Assembly: GCA_950097015.1 (NCBI GenBank)
Contig: CATNEN010000041.1
Location: forward strand, 856,501-920,500
Direction of reading: 5' to 3'
DNA from: Macrostomum hystrix
Lineage: Eukaryota > Platyhelminthes > Macrostomidae
DNA length: 64,000 bases
The position numbers and the translations under genes were made by a program. The notes under the pieces were generated by a model. The model was not told the origin of the DNA. It worked only from the letters and a program-made list of their open reading frames with translations, and did not search any database. Position 1 is the first letter of the stretch. Every line of letters starts with the position of its first letter. Positions 11,202-23,143 of the stretch are shown here, one piece after another.

Positions 11202-12221
11202 GAAGAGAAAAAATGTTAAGTTGCAATCGGGGTCAGTATAGGCACTGCATAAGTTGAAATTTGGTTAGCCAAGTCTGTTCTATGAAATATTACCAAGTAT
11301 GCTTTGACTCTTCTTTATTCTTGAAGCATGAGGTAGGCGCCATTCTGCACGGGATTCTACTGTATTCCTTAGTTCGGACTTGATATTGTTTTTTTCTGCT
11401 CAAAAATCGGATCGGCAGTCAGTCAGTCAGCGGATGCGGACTCTCGGGTGGTCCTATTGCACCCCACTTACTTACTTACTTACTTTGCAGGGGGGCCTGG
11501 GGCACCTGACGCACAGACACAGGAACGGCATGCCCCCAGGCCGGCGAACTAGGCGAAAGCCGCCCATCGCGCCGCCTCCCCTGAGCAGGCACCTCACACA
11601 CACACAGCAGCAAGCCAAGCGGGGAAGGGGGCGGCAGCCGGAGTGCCTCTCACCCCAGGCCCGCACACGCACAGAGCAGACCAAGCCGGGAAGGCTGATA
11701 GAAATCAGTCCTCAGGGGGGGCCGGGTGGCGAGTGTACACTTTATCCAATCGCGCTGACGGAAATCCAAATGAGCGCGCGGCGGTGTACACCCGCCCCCC
11801 AGCCACCCCCCGCAAGGTCTCAAGCCCCAGCGCCAACGCACATAACTCATACAACGCAGAACAGGCACACAGAAGGTAGGAGCGAAGCTATTTTTCAAGC
11901 TTTGATTGCACGAAATATGGTGCACCTCCGCCGGTCGCTACTGTCCGAACCCCCCGAACAAGTACCGAAATTAATCGTGACTTGAAGGGTGAATCGAACT
12001 AGCGTCCTTTGGAGTGCGAGGCAGCGACGTTAGCCGCTGACCCCACTCGCCCCTTTATTGCACCCCACAATGTCACATTCATTATATGGCGATTGGCTTT
12101 ATTGATATTTTAACTTTGTTCGCATCTTTAACGGTCATAATAAAACAACTGACCAACTTTGCTGAGCTGAGCTGAATCTTGTCCGATTGCTGACCTTCAA
12201 GTGTTTTAATTGCGTCACTCC
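11202..12221. other. Gene-less stretch with GC-rich block
   Basis: 11480-11990 is GC-rich with a 201-codon open frame lacking domains, conserved motifs or credible splice context. I do not call it a gene. The tRNA-derived piece at 11985-12056 borders it. Confidence 0.45.
11985..12056 (-). mobile_element. tRNA-derived SINE fragment
   Basis: The minus strand shows a tRNA-like head: A-box-like GTGGGGTCAGCGG and B-box-like AGTTCGATTCA at tRNA spacing. The anticodon stem does not pair well, so this is a decayed SINE head and not a working tRNA gene. Confidence 0.55.
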
Positions 12222-12482
12222 AACATCCCGTCACTCGGACGTCCCATCACTCGGACATCCCATCACTTGGACATCCCATCACTCGGACATCCCATCACTC
12301 GGACGTCCCATCACTCGGACATCCCATCACTCGGACGTCCCATCACTCGGACGTCCCATCACTCGGTCATCCCATCACTCGGACATCCCATCACTCGGAC
12401 ATCCCATCACTCGGACATCCCATCACTCGGACATCCCATCACTCGGACGTCCCATCACTCGGACATCCCGTCACTCGGACTC
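12222..12482. repeat. 16-bp minisatellite
   Basis: About 16 units of CATCACTCGGACATCC with C/T variants in the GACGTCC/GACATCC half. Confidence 0.95.
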
Positions 12483-13519
12483 AGTCAGGCACTCAAAAAG
12501 TACACAAAATGACAAGCCACAAGTGGAAAAGCTTCTCTCTCTTGACAAGCCTATGTTTCTGTTATTTCATGTTGTCCAAACTTATCTGCGGGTGCTTCGC
12601 CTTGAATTCTTGCCGCATTCTTGGCCAGTTATAAATTTCCTCAGAAAAATAAGTCAGGAGAATGTTCCAGGTGAACACAAGGCAGGTGAGCTTCTCGGGT
12701 CTCTCAGCCGCAGTACACGGGAGCGCAGCCCCATAAATGAACAAGACATCAATTTCCCGGCAGGCAGGAAGCGGCTTGGACTTCCCTCGACCAGTCAGCG
12801 GCTCTCAATCTCTGTCCTCCCAGGCTCTAGTTGTGCTGCTCTGCGCCGTGAATTGCGGGCCTGCCAAGGCAAAATCTGCATGGCTATCGCGTTACGCAGC
12901 TGCTTAACCCCCCAACCCGCAATATAAACCAGCGATCAATAGGCAGACACAAATAATGTCCAGCCTGGGGCTCTTGGAGTGGCCTGCGAGCGTCTCGCAG
13001 CTGCTCCAATCCGTTGCTGGGGGAGGGGCTCTCGAACTATAGACGGACAAGTGTGAGTGTTACTGGGAAAGCTGGCGGGCATAGTGTAACGAGTGTAGAG
13101 GAGACTGGACGGTGTGAGAATCAGGCCGTAGCCATGTGTGGGAGCTGCAGGTATTCGCTGCACACGGGGGAGCTAAGGCCTGTCACGCTGGGGTGAGGGG
13201 CTAATCAGGCACTGACAGCCGGCCTGTCAGGCCCGCAGCCTGTTTGCTTTCCTTCTGTCTGGGCGCTGTTTGATCCCCTTGTAATTAATTTGTTTGCTCC
13301 AGCCGCACAACCGAAAGCCGGCACTAATCTGCAGGGACCTTCGCCCGTGACTGATGGACCGCACGCTTGCTTGACAATTCGGATCAACTGCATGGCTTGC
13401 AACCTCGCCGATTCGATTGAGATGTGGTCTGACGCACAAATATTTTAGTTTTGCAGGCATTCATGGCGTAGATTAACCTCGTATGTTAGTAGTAGAGCAG
13501 AAAAGGAAATCGAAACTCA
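12483..13519. other. Gene-less stretch
   Basis: Moderately GC-rich with several short open frames, none with recognisable domains or splice context. Confidence 0.4.
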
Positions 13520-13745
13520 AGTCCGCCAACTAATATAGAGGGTTCTGAGTCATGTCTCTGCCAACTACTAATAGAGAGGGTTCTGAGTCATGTCTCCGCC
13601 AACTACAAATAGAGAGGGTTCTGAGTCATGTCTCCGCCAACTACTAATAGAGAGGGTTCTGAGTCATGTCTCCGCCAACTACTAATAGAGAGGGTTCTGA
13701 GTCATGTCTCCGCCAACTACTAATATAGAGGGTTCTGAGTCATAG
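13520..13745. repeat. 38-bp minisatellite
   Basis: Six units containing GAGAGGGTTCTGAGTCATGT and CTCCGCCAACTACTAATA, nearly identical. Confidence 0.92.
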
Positions 13746-14469
13746 GCACTTTTGAAGGAAGAAGTGTTTTTATGCATACTTAACTATGGCTCGCAGAAAC
13801 ACACCTTTTAGGTAACAGGTGAGTTCATTGTAATCTATATTGAACGTGACCATGTAATTCTGTCTAGCGTTTTCTTTCAAGTTCTTATCAAACGGCGATA
13901 CAAAAGGCATATAATTGCGCGACGCGCTGTCCAGGGCCACCACAAATGAGAATGCAAGTATGTGCGTATGCTCGATCTTAAGTGTCATGGCCGGTCTTCA
14001 GCAGCAGAGCGCTGCATGCCTAACTTGACTAAGACTGCCGAAATTCTCCTGTTACTGATAGCCACAGGTTTTTTACGTACTCTACGAAATTTTGCTCTTT
14101 GCATGTGCACCACGCAAAAATGCACAATGCAGTGGTACTTCAAGCTTAAGCAGCCCCACTGTTTAATTAATTTTTTATTTTGTCCCTTTTTTGTTCGAAA
14201 TTAAATCTCGATAAGATCGGTGCCACTCGGGTGACCATAGAGTAATTCAAGGTACAGGGGAGTTGGGGTTGGAATTTAAGCAGTCACTGAGAAGCGAGGA
14301 GACGGGTGCTCAAAAAACTTCTAGGAATTAGGGACAGGAAGGGCTGGGTTAATATTGGGGTCCGAAATGAGCAGAGGGGGTGGTGCTGTGGTCTACTTTA
14401 AGGTGAGTCTGTTTAATTCATACAATTTCAGAGTACACTCAATGGTCAAAGGGGGTTATAAATAGAGTT

Positions 14470-14715
14470 CCGCCGTAGCTACGGATACGGCTACGGGAAG
14501 TTACGGATACGGCTACGGGAAGTTACGGATACGGCTACGGGAAGTTACGGATACGGCTACGGGAAGTTACGGATACGGCTACGGGAAGTTACGGATACGG
14601 CTACGGGAAGTTACGGATACGGCTACGGGAAGTTACGGATACGGCTACGGGAAGTTACGGATACGGCTACGGGAAGTTACGGATACGGCTACGGGAAGTT
14701 ACAGATACAGCTACG
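14470..14715. repeat. 22-bp minisatellite
   Basis: About 11 nearly perfect units of TACGGATACGGCTACGGGAA plus GT. It ends just before the duplicated PGAP4 fragment and probably marks the left border of the segmental duplication. The 700 bp to its left (13746-14470) hold no gene that I can see. Confidence 0.93.
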
Positions 14716-14742
14716 GGATTTTATGCATACAACTATGACAAC

Positions 14743-15573
14743 TAGCGTAGTTATTTTTGCTATTACTGAAAAGGCTTTGTTTAACTCGCGCTTGTCCTCG
14801 GGGACCTCGCCTGGCCGTCGCCATCCTAGCCGTGGACCGAAACAATCGGCGCATCGACGACTACCAGCCGCACTACCTGACCCAGACCCTGCACTCCCTT
14901 CTGATCTCCGCTGACAGGGACCGCCGCGTCCACGGCGGCCGGTTCCGCTCGCTCAGCGTGGCGGTCTGCAACGCCGACCCGCAACCGGACCGCTTCTCAG
15001 AGGCCAAGCGCTGGGAGCAGGTGAGGGCACTGATCGATTCACTGCTGCTAGGGCGAACTGCGAAGCTTGATTGGGGAAACTACAGCATTCAAGCTGTAGA
15101 CTGTAGAGTCTGCGAACAAGACCATTGCTTTGATTTACCTTCACAATACGGTTGTGAGTTGAAGTATCCTTCACTTCTGTGACACTTAACACCCACTCTT
15201 TATTTCTGTTTTTTGCATGTGCTCTACTGCCTACTCACTGGCTGTGTCCAGTAACCACTACCGTTCTTATTGAACCTTCTTTCCACTATCTACTTCATCA
15301 AAACGGGCACAATGCCTCTGGAAGACATCCCATTGCAGCTGAAAGATTCCTATTAGATGCTGTCCAGCCATTTTTGTGTATTCGCAAGCGCTGCCTTTGC
15401 GCAATGTCTAGGTTCATTGTTTGGCTCTTTAAATACAATTACTCATCTGAGAAAACAATTAACTTTGCTGCCATACAGTCTCTTCCCTAGCAATTACTAG
15501 CCGGGTGAGCGGAAAACCTTACAGGAATAAAATGTCTCTTCTTGACATCAAAGAACTAATGTCTCCCTAGATG
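14743..15573 (+). pseudogene. Truncated duplicate of PGAP4 (exon 2 plus 3' flank)
   Basis: 14802-15020 is nearly identical to PGAP4 exon 2 (23807-24025), with a few silent changes. The intron sequence before it also matches from AGCGTAGTTATTTTTG. The acceptor CAG of the intact gene is CGG here (14800-14801 read GG), so the exon can no longer be spliced normally. About 60 bp after the donor the sequence jumps from intron 2 to the 3' flank of the gene (26430 onward) at a shared GGGAAACT, deleting the equivalent of about 2.35 kb including exon 3. Homology to 26430-26926 runs to about 15573. Exon 1 is also absent. Confidence 0.88.
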
Positions 15574-15589
15574 TCTCCCTATCTAGAAC

Positions 15590-16175
15590 AATTGTGCCTA
15601 GATAGCTGAGTGATGTCTCTAAAATTCTATCAGTGTTGTGCCTAGATAGCTGAGTGATGTCTCTAAAATTCTATCAGTGTTGTGCCTAGATAGCTGAGTG
15701 ATGTCTCTAAAATTCTATCAGTGTTGTGCCTAGATAGCTGAGTGATGTCTCTAAAATTCTATCAGTGTTGTGCCTAGATAGCTGAGTGATGTCTCTAAAA
15801 TTCTATCAGTGTTGTGCCTAGATAGCTGAGTGATGTCTCTAAAATTCTATCAGTGTTGTGCCTAGATAGCTGAGTGATGTCTCTAAAATTCTATCAGTGT
15901 TGTGCCTAGATAGCTGAGTGATGTCTCTAAAATTCTATCAGTGTTGTGCCTAGATAGCTGAGTGATGTCTCTAAAATTCTATCAGTGTTGTGCCTAGATA
16001 GCTGAGTGATGTCTCTAAAATTCTATCAGTGTTGTGCCTAGATAGCTGAGTGATGTCTCTAAAATTCTATCAGTGTTGTGCCTAGATAGCTGAGTGATGT
16101 CTCTAAAATTCTATCAGTGTTGTGCCTAGATAGCTGAGTGATGTCTCTAAAATTCTATCAGTGTTGTGCCTAGAT
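15590..16175. repeat. 44-bp minisatellite of duplication unit A
   Basis: About 13 units of 44 bp starting GTTGTGCCTAGATAGCTGAG and ending CTATCAGT. Outer parts equal the 22/23-bp unit of 27120-32985; the 44-mer carries 22 extra bases in the middle. Confidence 0.95.
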
Positions 16176-16189
16176 ATTAAGTCTAGATA

Positions 16190-16385
16190 TCTAGGCTAAA
16201 CAGTTTTTCGAATATTTAATCCCGTAGGAAATGAAATAAAGATGATTAAAAATACGTGTACCGATTCGGGCTAATTCGACATCTTTTGGCGAAGCAATTG
16301 TGAAATTGTGAAGCAATTGTTGAGCAGTTCGTGAGATAGTTCATTTCAAACAAGATGATTATTATTTTTAGTATATTTTACTAGC
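16190..16385. other. Tail of duplication unit A after the array
   Basis: Matches 33045-33235 of unit B (GGCTAAACAGTTTTT, ACGTGTACCGATTCGGGC, TCGACATCTTTTGGCGAAGC). Homology to unit B then stops at about 16385 and resumes at about 20403, so unit A carries about 4 kb that unit B lacks. Confidence 0.8.
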
Positions 16386-16476
16386 AAGTTTTGCCCCCCC
16401 TCGGGGAGCAGAAATACTTTAATTCGTCCAGTATATACTTTTTAGCAGCTGTATTTTCAGCTTTTTTTAAGCTACA

Positions 16477-16690
16477 ATGATCCCCCAGTTGACAATGATC
16501 CCCCAGTTGACAATGATCCCCCAGTTGACAATGATCCCCCAGTTGACAATGATCCCCCAGTTGACAATGATCCCCCAGTTGACAATGATCCCCCAGTTGA
16601 CAATGATCCCCCAGTTGACAATGATCCCCCAGTTGACAATGATCCCCCAGTTGACAATGATCCCCCAGTTGACAATGATCCCCAGTTGAC
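16477..16690. repeat. 18-bp minisatellite
   Basis: About 12 units of CAATGATCCCCCAGTTGA, then degenerate copies to about 16760. Confidence 0.95.
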
Positions 16691-16914
16691 AATTATCTCC
16701 CAGTTTACCATGATCCCAATTTGATGATGATCTCCAGTTGACAATTTTCCTCAGTTAAATTTTTATTTTAGCTGCTTTTGTAGAAAATTTAGAAGAACAA
16801 CAATTAATTACTATTAGATAAAATTCTTATCAAACAAATATATATCATTATGACGTTATAAGATAACAATTTCTAAATGTAGAGAATTCGATTCAATGAC
16901 AAAAGAAAAATTTT

Positions 16915-17335
16915 GCCATGATTCACACCCTTGTTTAGCCATGATTCAAACTCTGGTTTAGCCATGATTCAAACTCTGGTTTTGCCATGATTCAAACTCT
17001 GGTTTAGCCATGATTCAAACTCTGGTTTAGCCATGATTCAAACTCTGGTTTAGCTATGATTCAAACTCTGGTTTTGCCATGATTCAAACTCTGGTTTAGC
17101 CATGATTCAAACTCTGGTTTTGCCATGATTCAAACTCTGGTTTTGCCATGATTCAAACTCTGGTTTAGCCATGATTCAAACTCTGGTTTAGCCATGATTC
17201 AAACTCTGCGTGATTCAAACTATGCATGCTTCCCCCTCGATAGCTTGCACTACACCTCGATAGCTTGCACTACACCTCGATAGCTTGCACTACACCTCGA
17301 TAGCTTGCACTACACCTCGATAGCTACACCTCTCG
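16915..17335. repeat. Two adjacent minisatellites (23 bp and 20 bp)
   Basis: 16915-17210 has about 13 units of GCCATGATTCAAACTCTGGT plus TTA. 17238-17330 has four to five units of CCTCGATAGCTTGCACTACA. Confidence 0.93.
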
Positions 17336-17393
17336 ACAATTGATGCTTCTTCCTCAATAATTTATGCTATATAGTTTATACTATTTATGCTAT

Positions 17394-17690
17394 GAGAGGT
17401 TGTAGCCTAGTGGTTAGGGCGTCGGACTGACGACTTGAAGGTCGGGGGTTCGATTCCCGACTCCACTGGAACAATTTGCGTCCTTTTGCAAGACACTTAA
17501 CTCTGCATTGCTTCAGTTCACCCAGCTGTTAAATGGGTACCAGCATTAGCTGGGATAATTGAAGGTGGGTGTGGCGTCCCCCCAGTCCGTGGACTGAACA
17601 GCTGTACGCAGCCTTCAGATGCGCCGCGCATTAGCTGCGGCTGTGCTGTCGGCTGCACATCTGACCCAATTGGGGCAGGTTTAATCAATT
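17394..17690 (+). mobile_element. tRNA-derived SINE, near full length
   Basis: The tRNA-like head has A-box TAGCCTAGTGG and B-box GGTTCGATTCC. It is followed by a conserved-looking body (CACCCAGCTGTTAAATGGGT) and a 3' part ending in TTAATCAATTATTAATTATT. A shorter copy with the same head and tail is at 23583-23745, which shows a dispersed family. The head does not fold as a standard tRNA anticodon arm. Confidence 0.8.
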
Positions 17691-17739
17691 ATTAATTATT
17701 AAAAAATTATTTATGCTAAAAATTAATTTATGTTAAATA

Positions 17740-18150
17740 TCCCCTCGATAATTCATTCTATCCCCTCGATAATCCATGCTACCCCTAGATAATTCATTCT
17801 ATCCCCTCGATAATTCATTCTATCCCCTCGATAAACCATGCTACCCCTAGATAATTCAGACCTTACCCCGATAAATCATGCTACCCCCTTGATAATTCAT
17901 TCTACCATCTCGATAATTCATGCTCCCCTTCGAAAAGTCATGCTTTACCACGATAATTGAAAATTTTCCCCTAGTAATTCCATGCTTCCCACTTGATAAT
18001 TCATGCTTTCCTCTTGATTATTTATGCTATATCTTTATCCCAGTGATATTCCCTAGATATCTAATGCTTCTCTCCATACAAATTCCGTGCAATTTATTTG
18101 ATACCTCATGCGTGCTCTTCATAGATATCTAGCACTATATTCTTTAGTTT
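17740..18150. repeat. Degenerate 21-bp repeats
   Basis: Units of the type CCCCTCGATAATTCATTCTA, decaying to the right into AT-rich sequence. Confidence 0.8.
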
Positions 18151-18169
18151 CATATTTCCTTCGAATTGT

Positions 18170-20400
18170 CATGCTTTCAAAATATAGAACAAAAGATTGC
18201 CTCCCTGCTAAAAACGCTTAGTTTTATGAAGAGCAGTGCTTTTAGTTACGATTAAAATGTTTTCTCTAATAATGATTGCAGCAATGCTCGAAAAAACTTT
18301 TTTTTATTTTTGATAATAAAGAATACAAACAGCTACATATACTCGAACAGTATTCCTTTAGTTTTGAATCGAATAACGCTTGAAGCAATCCTCGAAAAAA
18401 TGTAAAAATTAAAAAGAGTAACACTTTTAGCTCCGCTCAACATACGAACTATGCTCAACATTTTTTTCTTAGTCCTAGTATCGAATAACACTGCTGCTAC
18501 ACTCGAAAAAAACTTTTACTCCTGTCTCACAGCGTGAAGAGTAAGAATAAAGCAGATAAATATTTGCCTTGGCAGTAGCTAATCAAAAGCGCTTGCTATT
18601 GTGACAGTGTTTTAGCCATTTCATTATGTATATACGTTCTTGCTCTTATTATAAAATCGTAAAAATAAATAAAAATCAAAAACGCGCCAAAAATATATTT
18701 TGTTAATATTTGTACCGTATTAAAAATAATGTTGTATGAAAATAATTTTGTTTTACTTTTCATCATGTAAATAATATTATGTAAAATATGCGAATTAAAA
18801 CAAACGCTAAATTCCCTGTGTATAAATAGCGGCGAGTTTTCAGAGAGAAAAATAACGTTTGTCAGTTGTACGTTGTCAGTGTGTGTTGAAGTAAGTTTTG
18901 TAAAGTTTGTCAGGTTTTAAGAGATTTCAAGGTTTTCATAAGTTTGAAGTGTTTTCAAGAGAGTTTAAAGAGTGAGTTTAAAGGTTGAGATAATTTGAAG
19001 TGTTTAAAGAATTGAAGTTGAAATTGAAGGAGTTTTTAGTGTGTTAAAAAAGCAAATTTCCGAAGGTAATTGTGTGCATTGTGTTATTCATTTTAAGAAG
19101 AAATAGCAGTGAGAGATACAATCAGAATTATACTCAGAAATTATACTAAGAATATTACAGAAGAGAAACTGCTAAACTCTAATCTCGGGGACGCCTAATT
19201 GACTGGAAACGTGTACAGTTGCCTAGTTACCGCTCGTGCGAATACATACGCTACCATTTGAGAAGCTAAAACGGCCCATTTAAGGACCGCCAATTAAAAA
19301 TATCTTTTAAATTGAGTTAACAGCAGTCAAATTATTAAAATAGCCCCAGTATAACCTTGGTGGCATTCAGTAGAATTTAAGTAAAAAGAAGAAAGCACGC
19401 CTACCACAACTTTGATAACAGCGGTGGAATCTTAATTAATAATATTGCCCTAACAGCGGTGGGATAGTTAATTTCCACCTGTAACAACTTCGGTGTCAGC
19501 GTCAGCGATAGAATAAAAGTTAAATTTATTAAATAAGGCCTACAACAACTTTGATAACAGCGGTGGGATTTTCATATAAAAGCCAGTTATTAAGTTAGCC
19601 CTGCAACACTATTTTAACTCGAACCCAAAAATGCCCAATAAATAAAAATGATAATAAACAGGAACTATTTTAACTGTTTATGTTAGAAGATTAGAAGAAG
19701 AAGAAGTACTCGTAGTAGCAAAACTGATGCTTGAATCCATTTAGCTAAATAATAAAACTATTTACTTTACTTCGGAGCTAGATGAAAAGAAAGCGGCACA
19801 ATGATCGAATTCGAGACAAGTTTTGACAATACAAAGGCTGCAGTTTTCAGCGACGGAAAAGACGGCTAGCATTGAGCATCATCAAGGCCCAATTACTGAT
19901 ATCTGCTACGTACGTTTTACTTATTCAAAGTAAAACTTTTTCAAAATTTAATTCTGAAAATGTGTAATTGGAAAATTAACCTTCTGCTAAAAGAGGACAT
20001 ATTTCTCTGCCGGGGGATATTGGTTCTTTCCTGCTGGGGTGCATTGGTTATTTACTACCGTGGGGAGATTGGTTCTCTGCTGCCGAGGGGATAGTATTCT
20101 CACGTCCCTTAAGCTGAGTAGTATCAAACGGATGTTACTTGTGCAATTCTGCCCCAATGGGGCTCTTGGTGTACAAACCGAATGTCTCAGAATGCAGTTG
20201 AGCTCAGACTGACTATTTTTGTATTTAGTGAGAATTAAAATTCTCGTTGAATCGCAATCAGGTATGCTCGCAATCAGGGAAATTCGTATTGACGAAATGA
20301 GTTTTCGTTTTTTGTTCATTTTCAGGTGTGTTTTGTCCTTCAGCATTTCACAAGATTTTTTGTCTGATCAGTAGTGCCCCCCTAAGGGGGCTTAGTGTGC
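18170..20400. other. AT-rich stretch private to unit A, possible element
   Basis: No coding region. It has a TATA box (TATAAATAG, 18821) in a promoter-like setting, and three later copies of AACAGCGGTGG (19417, 19452, 19556). This could be a leader of a lost retroelement, but no LTR pair or coding remnant supports it. Confidence 0.35.
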
Positions 20401-20610
20401 TAGTACAATTACTCATTGTATTATGCTAAAGTTACTTAAAATAGAACACAGTCATGGCTGTACGCACATGTTCCTATTGTCTACAATGTCTAAAATGGAA
20501 ATCGAACTCAATACCTATTGTGCGTGATGGCTTGTCTTATTAGCAAGAGAGAAGGCACTAAAGTCCTTCCTACATCTGGCTACTCTGCATGTTGTATTTC
20601 TCGCTTGGGC

Positions 20611-21813
20611 CTACAGAGGCAGCGTGACGCTCTGCAGCACCGTCTGCATATTGATCAGGCGCACGAGATCAGAATTGATGGCATTGATCAGCTCGTTACG
20701 GAACACATTTACCAACTTGCTGGACACATGATTTATGATCCAGTTTAGTGGGCCGAGGCCGCTGAACTGCACCGTGATTCCCGACATGCTGGAGATTGAG
20801 AACTTCTCCAGCTCCGGGACGGAGCCAGAGCCCATGCTGATGCGGGCGTCCACTATGACGCTCTCCACGGCCACATTGAGATCGGCTTCCAATCTGAGGC
20901 CCATGAACTCGACATGGCCTTTCCTGGCGGCCCGCAGGTTGTGGAGAACAATCTGCGGCGGTGGAAGGGCGAGGAGTGTCTTCACTGAAAGGGCCATTGT
21001 CTGACGACTGTCTTGTCGATCTGGTCTAATCTGTCTTTCAAGATCTATCCAAGAGCAGCCTCTCAAAGACCGAGGGGTTCAGAGCAGCCTCTCAAAGACC
21101 GAGGGGTTCAGAGCAGCCTCTCAAATACCCAGGGGTTCATAGCAGCCTCTCAAATACCCAGGGGTTCATAGCAGCCTCTCAAATACCCAGGGGTTCATAG
21201 CAGCCTCTCAAAGACCGAGGGGTTCGGAGCAGCCTCTCAAAGACCGAGGGGTTCAGAGCAGCCTCTCAAAGACCGAGGGGTTCAGAGCAGCCTCTCAAAT
21301 ACCCAGGGGTTCATAGCAGCCTCTCAAAGACCGAGGGGTTCAGAGCAGCCTCTCAAAAAAGGGTTCAAAGCGGCATCTCATATCCCAGGGGTTAAGAAAA
21401 GCCTTTAATACTCAGGGGTTAAGTATCCTCATGCAGGCTGAGCAGTCTCTTGATTCCCGTGCATGTACCTCGGTGCCCACGATGAGTTTGTTGCCCTGTG
21501 ACTCGATGCTGCAGTCGCCGGCCCGGTGCATTTTTGACAGGCCGTATATGCGGCCGTCAGTGATGCCCATTCTGCCGCTCAAGGTGACCCACCCCATCGT
21601 CTTGTAGAAGCCGATCACCTGGTCGCCAATAGGCAGCGGATCCATGTTGTTTTCGCGCACGAGCCAGCCGAGTTTCTTAATCACCAGGTCGAAGTAGCGA
21701 TTGGCCGTTCCGTCATTGAAAATCGGCGATCTGCCCGGAGCCGCCAAGGCCACCGCCAGCAGGCAGCTGCTGATCGCCAATTGAATCAGCGACAGTCGGA
21801 GTTGCATGTTCAT
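20611..21813 (-). CDS. Secreted group-7-allergen-like protein, copy 1
   Basis: Two exons on the minus strand, 21469-21813 and 20611-21000, 244 residues. The donor is GAG|GTACAT and the acceptor GTCGTCAG|ACAATG, both phase 0. The start is the first ATG (MNMQLRL), followed by a signal peptide of about 25 residues (LIQLAISSCLLAVALAA). The mature part resembles the lipid-binding BPI-like fold of mite group-7 allergens: DPLPIGDQ near the start, a GWVTLSGRMGITDGRIYGLS strand region, and a C-terminal helix after PLNWIINHV. It is likely secreted and binds a hydrophobic ligand; the assignment is by pattern and moderate. The intron holds a 29-bp array. A paralogue with the same exon lengths lies at 33507-34437. 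A splice acceptor (TTTTTTTCAG) lies 52 nt before the ATG. Confidence 0.78.
21054..21357. repeat. 29-bp minisatellite in intron of copy 1
   Basis: About 10 units of AGCAGCCTCTCAAAGACCGA plus GGGGTTCAG, with a second variant reading CAAATACCCAGGGGTTCAT. The paralogous intron at 33897-34092 has only about two such units, so the array expanded after duplication or contracted in copy 2. Confidence 0.93.
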
Positions 21814-21865
21814 CACGGTGCAGCGTGGATGTTGAAAGTTAAGATTGAATGGATAATGAGTGCTG

Positions 21866-23113
21866 AAAAAAACTGTTTGTTTCACTAATATAAGATTTCA
21901 CAATTATAAGAACTAAAACACCTTTACATATATTATTTACTACGAGACAAAACTGAACTTAATCTGCCACAAATCGTTACCTTTTTAGACTTTTCTCAAT
22001 TTTTTAAACTTATAAAACTTGTTTTTGTTTTTATGAAAACTACAAGGCGGAATATTTGAAACAAAGAATTTATAAGAAAATAACCCAAAATCTGCATGAT
22101 TTCCTCAAAGTATACGCAATACATCGCTGAAGTTTTTGTAAATAGTCAAATAGTCAACACAAGGAGTATTCTTTGTTTTCCTTTAAGATAGGATCATACA
22201 TAACCAAATTAAATGATAAGTTTTGTTTCTAACTTGACTCTTTAGAAACGAGATGGCGTATCACACATGAATTATTATGTCCCTCTTAAAAACTTTACAT
22301 TTGCGGGTAAATTATACTCAAATTTATTCATTCCACACTAATGTAAAACAAGAGTTTTACCTACTTCAGAAAATATCATTTCACACTTTTTGCTTAAACA
22401 CTTATAAACACAACTATTAACTCATATTGACACAATTAATAGATAGATTATAAGTAAAAATCTAAAGAATGTCTTTATATATTGTATTTGTGAAGCATGT
22501 GTCATATTGAGTATACAATACAATAAATGTTTTTATATATCCCTGCAAGTTAAACAATAGAAACATAAGTACCAAGTTAAGTCTATATGCTCTAGGGCTC
22601 TTCTCTTTTTTTAAGTAATCAAATAAAAAGATGGAGAGTTTGCTTACACAGCAAGTAGCAGCCATTCCCAGTGTTTTATTTGCATGTGCAGTAGCCAGTA
22701 GGCACTATAATTTGCTTAAAGGAATTTTTTTAATTCTGCTAATAACTAGAAACTAATAGTTAAATGTGACATTTGTTTGTTACATTTATTTTGGTTTATT
22801 AAGTATGTCTTAAAATACTGTATTTGTGAAGCATGTGTCATATTGAGTATACAATAGTTGTTTTAATATATCCTTTTTGTTCAAGCAAAAGGCATTGCAG
22901 TTTCAAACTTTCTTAGAGATTCTAATTAAGTATGCAGATAGACTTGATAGACTTAATACTTTTGTTAATTCCATACTGCATTGGATTGTGTTGCATTGAG
23001 CTACTTTATTATTTTAACTATACATGATATAGAGTGGTAATTTCTTACCTATCTAAATGATTTGTTCATGTGGCTCTAGCAGTGCGGTCCCATAGCAACT
23101 GAATCTTTTCCAG
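21866..23113. other. AT-rich intergenic stretch
   Basis: Strongly AT-rich with short unsupported frames. A stretch near 22475-22525 recurs at 22815-22860 (GTGAAGCATGTGTCATATTG). No gene is seen. The PGAP4 promoter probably lies at its right end. Confidence 0.5.
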
Positions 23114-23143
23114 TTCACAGAAAGCCAGCAGAAGCCAGCCAGA

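Noticed and set aside
11380-11985. 201-codon plus frame in GC-rich DNA
   Set aside because: Pro/Arg/Thr-rich without motif, no splice context, ends at a SINE fragment.
15179-15490. 103-codon frame conserved at 26535
   Set aside because: Conserved only because the segment is duplicated; first codons and composition do not suggest a protein, and it lies in the PGAP4 3' flank.
17394-17470. Functional tRNA gene
   Set aside because: A and B boxes are present but the anticodon arm does not fold and a SINE body follows.
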